64,000 nt of DNA from Chryseobacterium salipaludis (lineage in GTDB: Bacteria > Bacteroidota > Bacteroidia > Flavobacteriales > Weeksellaceae): positions 372,001 to 436,000 of the forward strand of contig NZ_JALHKS010000003.1 in NCBI RefSeq assembly GCF_022968825.1. Reading direction: 5' to 3'. The notes beneath the pieces were generated by a model. The model did not search any database and was not told the DNA's origin. It saw only the letters and a list, made by a program, of their open reading frames with translations. Of this stretch, positions 1 through 8,056 are shown piece after piece (within the stretch, counting starts at the first letter, position 1; each line of letters opens with the position of its first letter). The position numbers and the translations under genes are program-made.

Positions 1-1239
1 GATCACCGTCGCATCATCACTGAACTTCTGTATGTTCACCACACTCACCTCCGGAATGCCACTGTCATTATGTAATGCTCCGACCGTCTTCAGATCTTTA
101 ATGAATTCCTGTTTAGAGTTCACGGTTTTAACTTTCAGACCACGGTTGCTGAATTCCGTTGAGGCCTGGACCAAAAGATCAAGCCGGTCCACTATGAAAT
201 AGAATTTCGGGATGGTATCTTTCGTCTGAAAGTAATCGGTCAGGTGCTTTACATTAAAGTAGGCCAGCGCGGTCTTGCCGCTCCCCTGGGTATGCCAGAT
301 AATGCCCTTGCGCTGCCCCACATCCAGTTTTGAGGCGATCGCCTGTGTAGCAAAAAGTTGCGGATAGCGCATAATATGTTTCTGCCAATAAATCTTACCA
401 TTATCTTCTGTCTCCACATAGGCAATGCCGTATTGCAGAATAAACTTCAGTCTTTCCCGGCTAAACAGCGAGGTAAGCATTCTGTGCGTGGGAGAATTGG
501 GATTTTTATTAGTGGCAAACTCCGGATTATGCCGGATCACCATCAGGTGATTGTCTTTCAGAATGGAAATTTCCTGATCTTCGCTAACATCCAGCATTCG
601 TTGCTGCACCGGATAGTCGGGATCTTCGCGGAAATAATTAAAATGCAGGTCGCTGTATGCAGAAGTGGCGTAAAAAGCACCGTACACCGGGTCCACTATG
701 CCATCTTCGTACTCCATGTTGTTGGAGAAGACCATCAGTTGGGTAATATTGGCAAAATTTCGGAAATACTTATTCTTAAAGCGGGAATTGATGCGGTTGC
801 GCTCTGCAATCACGCCTTCCTTGTTGTGCGGCTTCTTTACTTCAATAAAGGCGAGCGGCATGCCATTTATCAGAAGGGTGATATCGGGTCTGAACTCTTC
901 GTCCCCGTTTTTGCAGGTGAGTTCGGTGGTAACGTGAAAACTGTTGTTATCGAAATTCCGAAAGTCGATCAGTTTTATGCCGGAAGTGGCGGTCAGCCTT
1001 TCATAAAATTTCTTTCCCAAGTCTTCATAATCCAACTCAAGATTGATTTCGTCTAAGATTCTTTCGATTTCCTCTCTGTCCGTATCCGGATTGATGCGCA
1101 GCAGACTTTCTACAAAAATATCTTTAAAAATATTATGGTCTTCGATTCTTATTTGAGCCACGGCTGGAATATACTGATAGCCAAGTCGCATGAGATGCAG
1201 AATAGCCGGAATTTTGACGCGGGAATTTTCGTTGAACAT
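1..1239 (-). CDS. hsdR: Type I restriction endonuclease subunit R (HsdR), N-terminal part
   Basis: Motor and nuclease subunit of a type I restriction-modification complex, which cuts unmodified DNA after ATP-driven translocation. The 413 codons in view run off the left edge, so the rest of the helicase and the C-terminus are missing. The start is the ATG at 1239, preceded on the minus strand by a TATATTTA promoter-like box. I see the N-terminal PD-(D/E)xK nuclease signature (D119, then FIEVKK with E133 and K135) and the helicase Walker A in HTQGSGKT (about 316-323). Family identity is strong. HsdM and HsdS are not in the window and would lie to the left, if present. Nothing suggests a broken frame in the visible part. 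Confidence 0.93.
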   Translation of the reverse strand, partial: MFNENSRVKIPAILHLMRLGYQYIPAVAQIRIEDHNIFKDIFVESLLRINPDTDREEIERILDEINLELDYEDLGKKFYERLTATSGIKLIDFRNFDNNSFHVTTELTCKNGDEEFRPDITLLINGMPLAFIEVKKPHNKEGVIAERNRINSRFKNKYFRNFANITQLMVFSNNMEYEDGIVDPVYGAFYATSAYSDLHFNYFREDPDYPVQQRMLDVSEDQEISILKDNHLMVIRHNPEFATNKNPNSPTHRMLTSLFSRERLKFILQYGIAYVETEDNGKIYWQKHIMRYPQLFATQAIASKLDVGQRKGIIWHTQGSGKTALAYFNVKHLTDYFQTKDTIPKFYFIVDRLDLLVQASTEFSNRGLKVKTVNSKQEFIKDLKTVGALHNDSGIPEVSVVNIQKFSDDATVI

Positions 1240-1262
1240 CAATTGGTTTTATTATAGGCTTG

Positions 1263-1270
1263 TAAATATA
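1263..1270 (-). promoter_or_regulatory. Putative hsdR promoter -7 box
   Basis: On the minus strand this reads TATATTTA, one base off the Bacteroidota -7 consensus TAnnTTTG, and sits 24 nt upstream of the hsdR ATG. No convincing TTG-type -33 element is visible, so the call is tentative. Confidence 0.35.
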
Positions 1271-1595
1271 ATAAATGAATCAGTACAGCATTCAATCCTC
1301 AGGAGAGATATCTCATGAATGTGCAATAAATCAGGTATCCTCACTTCTGCGCAAAATGCCGGATAATCACAGTCCGATATAATTAATAAAAGTAGGTGCG
1401 CGACCTGTCTACATTTCAAACAGTGAGTACCGCCTTACCGAACCGCGGCAAGTGCGTACCATCAGATTGCAGTCCGCACCCAGTGCATTTGTTGAAAGCT
1501 AGAGGCTGACAAAATTAAAAGCGCGGCAGCCTGCCATGATAAAAGGTTACTTACTTTCAGACGTCAGCAATCTACACTCTGTCAATCAATATTAT

Positions 1596-1608
1596 GGGGG
1601 GGGGGGGG
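1596..1608. repeat. Poly-G tract, 13 nt
   Basis: A run of 13 consecutive G residues ends about 20 nt before the TACATTTG promoter core, where a -33 element would be expected. Long G tracts are prone to slipped-strand mispairing and, in promoters, can switch expression. They are also a frequent sequencing-error site, so the length is uncertain. Confidence 0.8.
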
Positions 1609-1628
1609 TGTCGAATTAGATTATTACG

Positions 1629-1636
1629 TACATTTG
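1629..1636 (+). promoter_or_regulatory. Promoter core TACATTTG
   Basis: Perfect TAnnTTTG match. The 26 nt at 1613-1638 match 16047-16072, the leader of the ATPase gene at 16125, at 23 positions by eye. It lies 27 nt upstream of a 45-codon ORF. Confidence 0.5.
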
Positions 1637-1662
1637 AGTGTAATCACAAAGTTTTTTTTTAA

Positions 1663-1800
1663 ATGAATAATAAAAAACTTTACAGAAAGGTCAATACAAA
1701 AACATATAACGTACATCATAACTTCAGAAATAGTTTTAAACTACAACTCATAACTGACGAGCATTTAGTTACGAACATAAAAAGTCACAGGACCTGCTAA
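1663..1800 (+). CDS. Small hypothetical protein, 45 aa (possibly gene remnant)
   Basis: ATG at 1663 to TAA at 1798-1800, giving a basic 45-residue peptide (MNNKKLYRKVNTKTY...) with no recognised domain. Support is only positional: it follows a good promoter core, and its stop codon lies in TGCTAACG, resembling the way the ATPase gene ends in TGCTAACA inside a cassette-like repeat at 19339. It could equally be a chance ORF or the stump of a decayed gene. Confidence 0.25.
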   Translation: MNNKKLYRKVNTKTYNVHHNFRNSFKLQLITDEHLVTNIKSHRTC

Positions 1801-1882
1801 CGTCCGTGCTGCCGCGCTTCAGACAGAATAATAGTTAGTCTGCAGTGAAGGATATTACATTAACCTAAAAATTTTAGAACTC

Positions 1883-3340
1883 ATGCGTACACTCTCTTTC
1901 CTTTTGCTGCTGCTCTTTACCATCCGCGCGCAGGCCCAGACTGACTTAGTTCCGGAAGGACTCTGGAAAATTGAATCCGTAAACGCTTCCGGCGACTATG
2001 TGCTGCGAAAACTGACGGACGGGGAGCAAGACCGGGAAAAAACTGTTGACTATGTTGAATTTAAATACGGAAAGGAATTTACGTTACAGCAAAAATGCCT
2101 CTTTACAGAAGGACTGTATGCGGCAGAAGGTAAAACGCTCACGCTGACGAGCTACCGCGCGCAGTCGCCCCTCGAATGTAAAATGAATAGCTTTGCGAAG
2201 GCAGTGTATGAGGTGGAGCGTACCGGTGCACACATGAAATGGAAACTGCAAAAAAAGGAAACGTCTGACGAAACACACGCAGGTTTGGTTAAATTTATCC
2301 TCCCGGACGATCCGATGGTTCACCGGGCGCAATACCGGAAATATGCCGGACTGTACGGCGGTAACGATGGTCTTGCTTTATTTGAGGACGGCACCTTTCT
2401 GCTCTATGGGTACGCCACTGCCATTCCCGGGCGTTATTATTTTGAGGGTGATCTGCTGCATTTTTACCTTAATCGCCCGCCAACTTTTGAGGTGTTCGCT
2501 ACCCACAATCCAGAGCTGGGCAACAAAATGCGGGCTGAATTTACGGGGTTTGAAGACAATGAAACGTATCTTCAGTTAGACATGCAGCCGCTGCGTCGGG
2601 TCTTTAATGAAGATGCCAACTGTTTCGACGCTCCCTTTGTGGCAAACTTCCCGGAGCTGGCGGACCATTTTACTTTTTATCATAGGGATTTTTTAGCTGA
2701 GGATGAAGATCCGATGCTGTTCAAATATCGCTACGAAAATAAAGCGCAGTACAATGATTTTATTTTCAATTATAACAAAACGCTGCCAGATTATCTGGAC
2801 GTTACAGCCGTATTAAATGACGATGAGAAATCCGGCCACACCCGATTATTGTACATGAGCTACGGTCAGGGTGATGCACTGACACGGGCACAGATTTCCA
2901 GTGATAATGAAAACTGGAAGGAGCTGATCAACCTGAAAGAAAAAATAGCGCGTGCGGCAGAATCGCCGGCAGTTTTTGCAAATAAACATTACAAACCCTT
3001 TAGAGCTGCCGACGAAACATTGTACCAATACAACCAAAACAAAAACCAATATATCCACAAAAACGCTGCGGCCAATGCGGCGTATTTTAAGAGCGATCCT
3101 TACGCTGACGACAGATACCTGCGCAAATATGACAGACAACAAACAGTTTCAATGGGTACGGGTACACTTACCAACGTTGCAAAAAAACCGATATTTTATA
3201 CTTTGTGTGAAGATCCAGAAAACAGTTACAAGTCTGAGCTGACGAAGGTAAACAATGCTTCATCGGCAAAAGATAAAACTTTCATTACTGAGCCGTTGCC
3301 GCTATCTCTGCCGGCTGCTAAGGTTAAGAGGAAAGAATAA
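1883..3340 (+). CDS. Secreted hypothetical protein, 485 aa
   Basis: No family recognised. The first 19 residues form a clear Sec signal peptide (leucine-rich core, AQA before QTD), so the protein is exported, either periplasmic or surface exposed. The mature part begins with LVPEGLWKIESV and continues with alternating beta-like stretches, including an early region reminiscent of lipocalin-like META/DUF4488 folds. The C-terminal third is Asn/Lys/Tyr-rich with several NK and YD pairs. It stands alone between gene-poor stretches. The reading frame is intact and base composition resembles the host genes. Confidence 0.7.
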   Translation: MRTLSFLLLLLFTIRAQAQTDLVPEGLWKIESVNASGDYVLRKLTDGEQDREKTVDYVEFKYGKEFTLQQKCLFTEGLYAAEGKTLTLTSYRAQSPLECKMNSFAKAVYEVERTGAHMKWKLQKKETSDETHAGLVKFILPDDPMVHRAQYRKYAGLYGGNDGLALFEDGTFLLYGYATAIPGRYYFEGDLLHFYLNRPPTFEVFATHNPELGNKMRAEFTGFEDNETYLQLDMQPLRRVFNEDANCFDAPFVANFPELADHFTFYHRDFLAEDEDPMLFKYRYENKAQYNDFIFNYNKTLPDYLDVTAVLNDDEKSGHTRLLYMSYGQGDALTRAQISSDNENWKELINLKEKIARAAESPAVFANKHYKPFRAADETLYQYNQNKNQYIHKNAAANAAYFKSDPYADDRYLRKYDRQQTVSMGTGTLTNVAKKPIFYTLCEDPENSYKSELTKVNNASSAKDKTFITEPLPLSLPAAKVKRKE

Positions 3341-3767
3341 ATTTTAACAGATGGTTGCTTGGATGCGGACATTGTGCTTTTGGGTGTACCCTCTTTACAT
3401 ACGGTTAAAGAAAATTTCACAGGGTTTTATTTCTGATTATTGTCTTAATCTAATCACTGAGGTGAAAATTACCAAGCAGATGCATACATTGACGGGCCTT
3501 ACAGCCGTTGTTTTCTGTCGCAGACCTTTTGGAGGAGGCAGCTAAGTAACTGGTGAGCTGTACGGGAGTAGAAGTTCACCGATATAAAGACTGAGAAACC
3601 GTTCCAGCGCTGTGGCTTTACATAAATAGCTGCCGTGCGAAGTGTTCTTACCTTTTAGGTATATTTTCGTTGGCATAAAACGAGGAAAACCTTCACCGCT
3701 TAGCAAGGTATTTAATCGGATTTCTTATATTTCAAATACTGTTTTTCTTAGACTCTGTCAGTACTTC
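3341..3767 (+). other. Intergenic stretch without recognised genes
   Basis: Short ORFs here lack leader, promoter or domain features and look like chance. The stretch leads into the operator region of the toxin-antitoxin pair. Confidence 0.5.
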
Positions 3768-3785
3768 GGTACGATTACATCTACC

Positions 3786-3838
3786 GGTACGGAACATTAA
3801 CGTACATAATAATCTTTGGTACGGAAATTTCACGTACC
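3786..3838 (+). promoter_or_regulatory. Paired operators GGTACG-N9-CGTAC(A/C) upstream of the toxin-antitoxin pair
   Basis: Two copies of one inverted repeat: GGTACG at 3786-3791 with CGTACA at 3801-3806, and GGTACG at 3818-3823 with CGTACC at 3833-3838. Both have a 9-nt spacer and the starts are 32 nt apart, about three helical turns. A further GGTACG half-site is at 3768-3773. The right operator overlaps the TACCTTTG promoter core, as expected for autorepression by the RHH-type DUF1778 antitoxin with its toxin as corepressor. Confidence 0.7.
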
Positions 3839-3842
3839 TTTG
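3835..3842 (+). promoter_or_regulatory. Promoter core TACCTTTG of the toxin-antitoxin operon
   Basis: Exact TAnnTTTG match 17 nt upstream of the antitoxin ATG. It overlaps the right half of the second operator, so repressor binding would mask it. Confidence 0.65.
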
Positions 3843-3859
3843 CAAAAACATTTTGAGCG

Positions 3860-4153
3860 ATGAGTACAACAATGAAAGACCAGGCAAGATTTGATGCAAG
3901 ACTTCCGAAAGAACAAAAACAATTTTTTGAAAAAGCTGCTTACTTAGGAGGTTTCAGAAGTTTGACAGACTTCGTGATTCTGGCCGTTCAGGAAAAAGCG
4001 AAAGAAATTATACGGGAAAAAGAACAGATTATAGCCTCTGAAAAAGATGGTCAAATATTTTTTGATGCAGTTACAAACCCAAAGAAACCTTCCGCAACAT
4101 TAAAAAATGCCGTAGAGGATTATAATGCCTGGGGTTCAAAATCCAAAAAATGA
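3860..4153 (+). CDS. DUF1778 ribbon-helix-helix antitoxin
   Basis: Antitoxin of a type II module of the AtaR/TacA kind. The 97-residue protein starts with RFDARLPKEQKQFFEKAAYLGGFRSLTDFVILAV, the typical DUF1778 ribbon-helix-helix DNA-binding part (about residues 8-45), followed by a charged helix and a Lys-rich tail that would cover the toxin. It overlaps the downstream acetyltransferase by 4 nt (ATGA), indicating translational coupling. Two inverted repeats sit upstream, consistent with autoregulation. Family assignment rests on motif and gene partner. Confidence 0.88.
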   Translation: MSTTMKDQARFDARLPKEQKQFFEKAAYLGGFRSLTDFVILAVQEKAKEIIREKEQIIASEKDGQIFFDAVTNPKKPSATLKNAVEDYNAWGSKSKK

Positions 4154-4644
4154 TTGAACTGCTGAATAAAAAACACAATCGAAACCTTTTTGATTGTGGG
4201 AAAGAACTATTAAACAACTATTTAAAAGTACAGGCAGGACAGGATCTTAAAAGAAAACTCTCGGCCTGCTTTGTGTTATGCGAAAGCGAAACCGGGGCCA
4301 TTCAGGGTTATTATACTCTTTCTAATAACAGTATCTTTTTGAGTAGCTTTCCGGAACAAATTCAGAAGAAACTTCCAAAATCGTACAATTATATTCCCAC
4401 CACCCTACTTGGCAGATTGGCTATCGATAAAAAATATCAGGGAAAAGGAGTTGGAAAAATGCTTTTGATAGATGCACTGAAAAGAAGTTACGAAATTTCG
4501 GAGGAAATTGGCTCTTTTGCTGTGGTAGTGGATCCTATCGACGCGGAAGCCGAAAATTTTTACAAAAAATATGACTTTATTAAACTACCGGACAGCGAAA
4601 AAATGTTTATAGCGACTAAAACTTTGCAAGAACTTTTTGCGTAA
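4150..4644 (+). CDS. GNAT-family toxin (AtaT/TacT-like acetyltransferase)
   Basis: Toxin partner of the DUF1778 gene. Members of this family acetylate the amino group of charged tRNAs and so block translation, using acetyl-CoA. The 164-residue protein has the GNAT core: LLGRLAIDKKYQGKGVGKMLLIDALKRS (about 96-123) contains the acetyl-CoA pyrophosphate loop Q-GKGVG-, and the C-terminal AENFYKKYDF motif is characteristic of this toxin family. Its start overlaps the antitoxin stop. The specific tRNA target cannot be read from the sequence. Confidence 0.88.
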   Translation: MIELLNKKHNRNLFDCGKELLNNYLKVQAGQDLKRKLSACFVLCESETGAIQGYYTLSNNSIFLSSFPEQIQKKLPKSYNYIPTTLLGRLAIDKKYQGKGVGKMLLIDALKRSYEISEEIGSFAVVVDPIDAEAENFYKKYDFIKLPDSEKMFIATKTLQELFA

Positions 4645-4931
4645 ACTAGGAGCAGTGCAGGCTTTCTTTTTAAATCAATCCACGATAAAAAATAAAAGCC
4701 ATCTTCTGTTAAGCGTTTTGGTGCAGGTTTTTATTTCTGTCTTTGAAAACTTTCCGCTACAGGACGTCGGCTCCACCAAAGTCCTCATTTTGTACCGAAG
4801 ATAAGCTTACATCCAGTTTGCAACCAACCACAATGCTTCGAAAAACAGCGGTGAGGCGATTTATTGGTAAAATAAAACTTTACAACTGAACAGTGAGGAG
4901 TATTAGCGGTAAACCATTAAAATCAATAAAG

Positions 4932-5468
4932 ATGAACATTAAAATAGATACAACGTTAGCGCTGAGACAACTGAAATTGTCGGATGCGGCTGAAATTTTT
5001 AATACAATTGACAGCCAACGAGCGTACCTGGGAAAATGGTTGCCTTTCGTTGATTTTACAAAGGAATTAAAAGACACGGAAAACTTTGTAAACTCTATCG
5101 TCAATGCGCCGGAAGATACATTTGAATTCGTGTTTACCATCAGAAAAAACGGCGCCTTTGTCGGATTACTCGGGTTTAAGGATACAGATAAACAAAATAA
5201 AAAGACTGAAATTGGGTACTGGCTGTCGGAACCATATCAAAAACAGGGGATCGTGACAATGTGCGTAACAAAAATTTGTGATTTTGCTTTTGATGAATTA
5301 AAAATCAACAGGATTCAAATAAAGTGCGCCGTTGATAACATACCGAGCAAAAATATTCCGAAAAAATTAGGGTTTGTTTTGGAAGGAGTTGAAAGAGAGG
5401 GTGAATTACTCAGCTCAGGCAGGTATACTGATTTGGAAATATACAGTAAGTTGAAATCAGATAGATAA
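4932..5468 (+). CDS. RimJ/RimL-type GNAT N-acetyltransferase
   Basis: Probable N-terminal or small-molecule acetyltransferase of about 178 residues. I chose the ATG at 4932 (MNIKIDTTLALRQLKLSDAAEIF) over an upstream GTG at 4893, because the family starts with this strand and the preceding AATAAAG is a usual leader. The Acetyltransf_3 pattern is visible: TEIGYWLSEPYQKQGIVTMCV (the Q-KQGIV- loop binds acetyl-CoA), then CAVDNIPSKNIPKKLGFVLEG, the typical end motif. It is separate from the toxin upstream (about 290 nt gap). Substrate unknown, though ribosomal-protein or peptide acetylation is typical of relatives. Confidence 0.85.
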   Translation: MNIKIDTTLALRQLKLSDAAEIFNTIDSQRAYLGKWLPFVDFTKELKDTENFVNSIVNAPEDTFEFVFTIRKNGAFVGLLGFKDTDKQNKKTEIGYWLSEPYQKQGIVTMCVTKICDFAFDELKINRIQIKCAVDNIPSKNIPKKLGFVLEGVEREGELLSSGRYTDLEIYSKLKSDR

Positions 5469-5582
5469 GGTAAGTGTCATTGGATACCTTATGTCAACAC
5501 CAGTTTGGTAAAAGAGCTCCCTTCGTCTGCCTTGTCTACCCGCTTACGGATTGATTTGGTAGCATCCCACGAACTGTGTAAG

Positions 5583-6166
5583 TTACAAAGTAATTCTGGA
5601 AAATTTTGGGGCGATGCCGCGATTCTTGATGGCCATCTTCCAGGCCGGCAGGGAGGTTTCCTCTGCGCTCATTCCGTTACTGATGCTCCAGCCTATACAT
5701 TTGCGATCGTAGAGGTCGATAATGGTCGTTAAATATAAAAAGCCTTCTCTGGTGTGGATATAGGTGATGTCCGACACCCAGACCTTTGAAACCGCTGATA
5801 CCGTAAATTCTCTGTCCAATATGTTTTCCATGATCTTATGCGTATGCTGTGAATCTGTCGTTGTCCTGAACTTCCTTCCCAGCTTGCTTCGCAACCCCAT
5901 CTGCTTCATGTTTTGGCCACTGTGACCCTGGAAATTTTATCTCCCTGGGCCTGCAGTTCCATCGCTATTCTCGGACTGCCGTACCGCTGCTTTTTATTAA
6001 AATAAACAGCTTTTATCTTCTCCTGAAGCAGCATGGCCCTGTGTTTTCTATCAGAAACACCGCTGCTTTTCCAGTCATAGTAACTTCTCAGGCCGATGCC
6101 CAGGACCTTACACATCTTTTCAATCGGAAATACCGTCTCGTGGTTCTTGATGAACCGGTATATCAT
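5583..6166 (-). pseudogene. IS3-family transposase OrfB, frameshifted and truncated
   Basis: Two consecutive minus-strand frames encode one orfB. The first (6166-5906) has the HTH_21 part (MCKVLGIGLRSYYDWKSSG, then KKQRYGSPRIAMELQ) and stops after RVTVAKT. The second (5909-5583) resumes with MKQMGLRSKLGRKFRTTT and carries two rve catalytic aspartates (VSDITYIH and IIDLYDR). The junction at about 5906-5912 needs one extra base to restore the frame. The protein ends shortly after AIKNRGIAPKF, so the region with the catalytic Glu is missing. Non-functional. Confidence 0.85.
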
Positions 6167-6462
6167 CGATCGCTCTTGGAAAAGATGCCGATGGCCTTTT
6201 TTAAGATATCCCGTTCCAGTTCTGCGTCTTTAAGCTTCTTTTCAAGAGCTCTTATGCGCTCCTGTTCAGGCGTCTGCTTTACATGACCGTTTCCGGGAAA
6301 GCTTCCAGCTCCAAATTCCTCTTGCTCTTTACGCCATCTGTAAAGCTGTACGGGTTTTATCCCTAGCTCACGGGCAAGTTCGGAAAGGTTCTTCCTTTCT
6401 TTGCTCAATTGAACGGCTCTTTCTTTAAACGCACGGTCGTATTTCTTGCGGGTCTTTGTCAT
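6163..6462 (-). CDS. IS3-family transposase OrfA
   Basis: 99-residue helix-turn-helix protein: KTRKKYDRAFKERAVQLSKERKNLSELARELGIKPVQLYRWRKEQEEFG is a standard HTH_Tnp_1 domain. A leucine-zipper-like helix follows (IRALEKKLKDAELERDILKKAIGIF), which mediates multimer formation. It overlaps orfB by 4 nt, in the position where IS3 elements use programmed frameshifting to make the OrfAB fusion. The frame is intact, but the element is dead because orfB is truncated. Confidence 0.88.
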   Translation of the reverse strand: MTKTRKKYDRAFKERAVQLSKERKNLSELARELGIKPVQLYRWRKEQEEFGAGSFPGNGHVKQTPEQERIRALEKKLKDAELERDILKKAIGIFSKSDR

Positions 6463-6543
6463 TTTCTAAGATTAAGGTTATTTATCCTTAACTTCAAATG
6501 CGGAGTAAGTTAGCAATTCCAACACTAGACTAATAACAATTAC

Positions 6544-6563
6544 TGCAGCTAATAACTAAGCTT
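6544..6563 (+). repeat. 20-nt repeat shared with 25257-25276
   Basis: TGCAGCTAATAACTAAGCTT here and TGCACCTAATAACTAAGCTT at 25257 differ at one position. The second copy contains the stop codon of the last gene of the cassette-like region, so this copy may mark the end of a module whose gene was lost or replaced by the IS remnant. Confidence 0.6.
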
Positions 6564-6774
6564 GGCTCTTGTCCGCAGAACGCGAGATGATTTACTGATC
6601 ATCCCCTCAGCTACAGATAAAAATAATGCATTTCTAAAACTTGTTGAACGGAAGCTACGGTGGCTTACTGCGAGCTTTTGGGTAATCTACGGAGTTCTGT
6701 ATTTCAAAAGCATTGAAAAACTATCGAGGGTGAGTCTAAATGCGGCCTAGTCATCAGATCCTAATCAAAAACAG

Positions 6775-6782
6775 TAAATTTG
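6775..6782 (+). promoter_or_regulatory. Promoter core TAAATTTG for the DMT permease
   Basis: Exact TAnnTTTG match 24 nt upstream of the ATG at 6806. It lies inside the longest possible ORF, which supports the internal start. Confidence 0.6.
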
Positions 6783-6805
6783 CAGTAATAAAAAAAAGGC
6801 GCTGT

Positions 6806-7705
6806 ATGAAGCAATTCGTTCATAACAAATATTTTCTGCTCATTTTCATTGCCCTGATCTGGGGCTCTTCTTTTATCCTGATCAAAAAGATACTTCCAGT
6901 TTTTGACCCTTATCAAATTGGGGCTTTCCGGGGGGGACTGTCCGGCCTGCTTTTGTCGTTTATTGGATGGCCTGCTTTAAAACGAATGTCAAGGAAAGAT
7001 ATTTTCTGGATTGCACTATCAGGATTATTTGGCAACTTTTTGGTGGTTTTTATATTTCCTATTGCGCAACAAGGCGTAAGCAGTTCTTTAGCAGGCATCA
7101 TCAATGCGTTAGACCCGATATTCACACTCATTTTAGGGGCCATGCTCTTTGGAATAAGAAACAAGGCCATACAATATGCCGGAGCAGTCATTGGGTTCAT
7201 CGGAGCTATTATTTTAGTGTATTCTTCCAACTCAGGAACAGGTGAAAGTCATTTGTATTATACGATACTGCTGGTGATAGGTTCGGCACTTTATGCCGTT
7301 GCGGCGCTCATTATTGAGAAAAAACTGCCACATATAAAATCGACTGATATATCGACCGGCATTTACACAATTTGGATGGTGCCCTCCCTTTTAATCTTAG
7401 GTTTTTCGGGCTTTTTCACCGATATTGATTACAGCCACAATGAAACCGTTGTAGCGCTGGGGTATCTGGTTTTTCTGACGGTTATCAGCACCACTTTAGT
7501 AATGTTTTTGTTTTTCAAACTGGTACAGGATACCTCTGCAGTTTTCGTCAGCACCATCTCACTCCTATTGCCGGTCGTCGCCGTAATTTGGGGTATTCTT
7601 GACAAAGAGAAATTCACAGTTTGGTATGCGATCGGCGGACTATTGATCCTATTAAGTGTTTACCTGATTCGGGAAAAGAATAATAAGTCATTTGACGGTG
7701 AGTAG
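6806..7705 (+). CDS. EamA/DMT-superfamily permease
   Basis: Inner-membrane transporter of the drug/metabolite (EamA, RhaT) superfamily, about 299 residues with ten predicted hydrophobic segments arranged as two EamA repeats. The first shows the hallmark ALIWGSSFILIKK and RGGLSGLLLS. The second covers about residues 150-290, with the typical STTLVMFLFFKLVQDTSAVFVSTISLLLPVVAVIWGI. I place the start at 6806 rather than upstream because a promoter core lies just before it and the extra N-terminus is not membrane-like. Substrate unknown: relatives export amino acids or metabolites. Confidence 0.88.
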   Translation: MKQFVHNKYFLLIFIALIWGSSFILIKKILPVFDPYQIGAFRGGLSGLLLSFIGWPALKRMSRKDIFWIALSGLFGNFLVVFIFPIAQQGVSSSLAGIINALDPIFTLILGAMLFGIRNKAIQYAGAVIGFIGAIILVYSSNSGTGESHLYYTILLVIGSALYAVAALIIEKKLPHIKSTDISTGIYTIWMVPSLLILGFSGFFTDIDYSHNETVVALGYLVFLTVISTTLVMFLFFKLVQDTSAVFVSTISLLLPVVAVIWGILDKEKFTVWYAIGGLLILLSVYLIREKNNKSFDGE

Positions 7706-8030
7706 AAAATACGCTCAGGAGCAGTACTTGTTGCCCCACTGGCAGGAACCTTCGATAAAAACATACCACATGACCTCATACTAAATATGCTGATGGTTGA
7801 CAAATTAACAATTGATAGCACGCGGCATTTCACCAGCCAACATCACCTCAATCACTCCGTTCTTGCCCATCCATTACGCCGGATTCTTAAAATTTCGATG
7901 TGCTAAGGATTTCCCTTTGCACCTTTGAAAAAAACTTGATTCTCAATCATATTTCGGTGAGGATTGCCGGAACCAGACTGCGTTCGCAATTAATTACCTT
8001 CCATCAAAGCTATGTATGCGTATTATGGAA
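7706..8030 (+). other. Intergenic stretch before the cysteine genes
   Basis: No coding region recognised. It ends with the cysE promoter. A CACCTTTG-like motif near 7920 is a weak promoter candidate with no gene attached. Confidence 0.4.
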
Positions 8031-8038
8031 TACCTTTG
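8031..8038 (+). promoter_or_regulatory. Promoter core TACCTTTG for the serine acetyltransferase
   Basis: Exact TAnnTTTG match 18 nt upstream of the ATG at 8057. It argues for that start instead of the ATG at 8012, which would put the promoter inside the gene. Confidence 0.6.
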
Positions 8039-8056
8039 CACCAAATCTACAAAGGA

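Larger units (their letters stand above)
1240..1662. other. Gene-poor intergenic stretch
   Basis: No ORF with recognisable coding character on either strand. It holds the hsdR promoter at its left end, a 13-G homopolymer and a promoter-like TACATTTG box near its right end. Part may be debris of a lost module, because the right end resembles the leader of the ATPase gene at 16125. Confidence 0.5.
5583..6491 (-). mobile_element. Truncated IS3-family insertion sequence
   Basis: An orfA/orfB transposase pair typical of the IS3 family, read on the minus strand. The right boundary is probably near the TTAAGG-N8-CCTTAA inverted repeat at 6472-6491 or slightly beyond. The left end is lost: orfB stops before the third catalytic residue. 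No matching terminal inverted repeat or target duplication was found, so the element is almost certainly immobile on its own. Confidence 0.8.

Noticed and set aside
5583-6491. Active IS3 element
   Set aside because: OrfB is frameshifted and lacks its third catalytic region; no matching terminal repeats.
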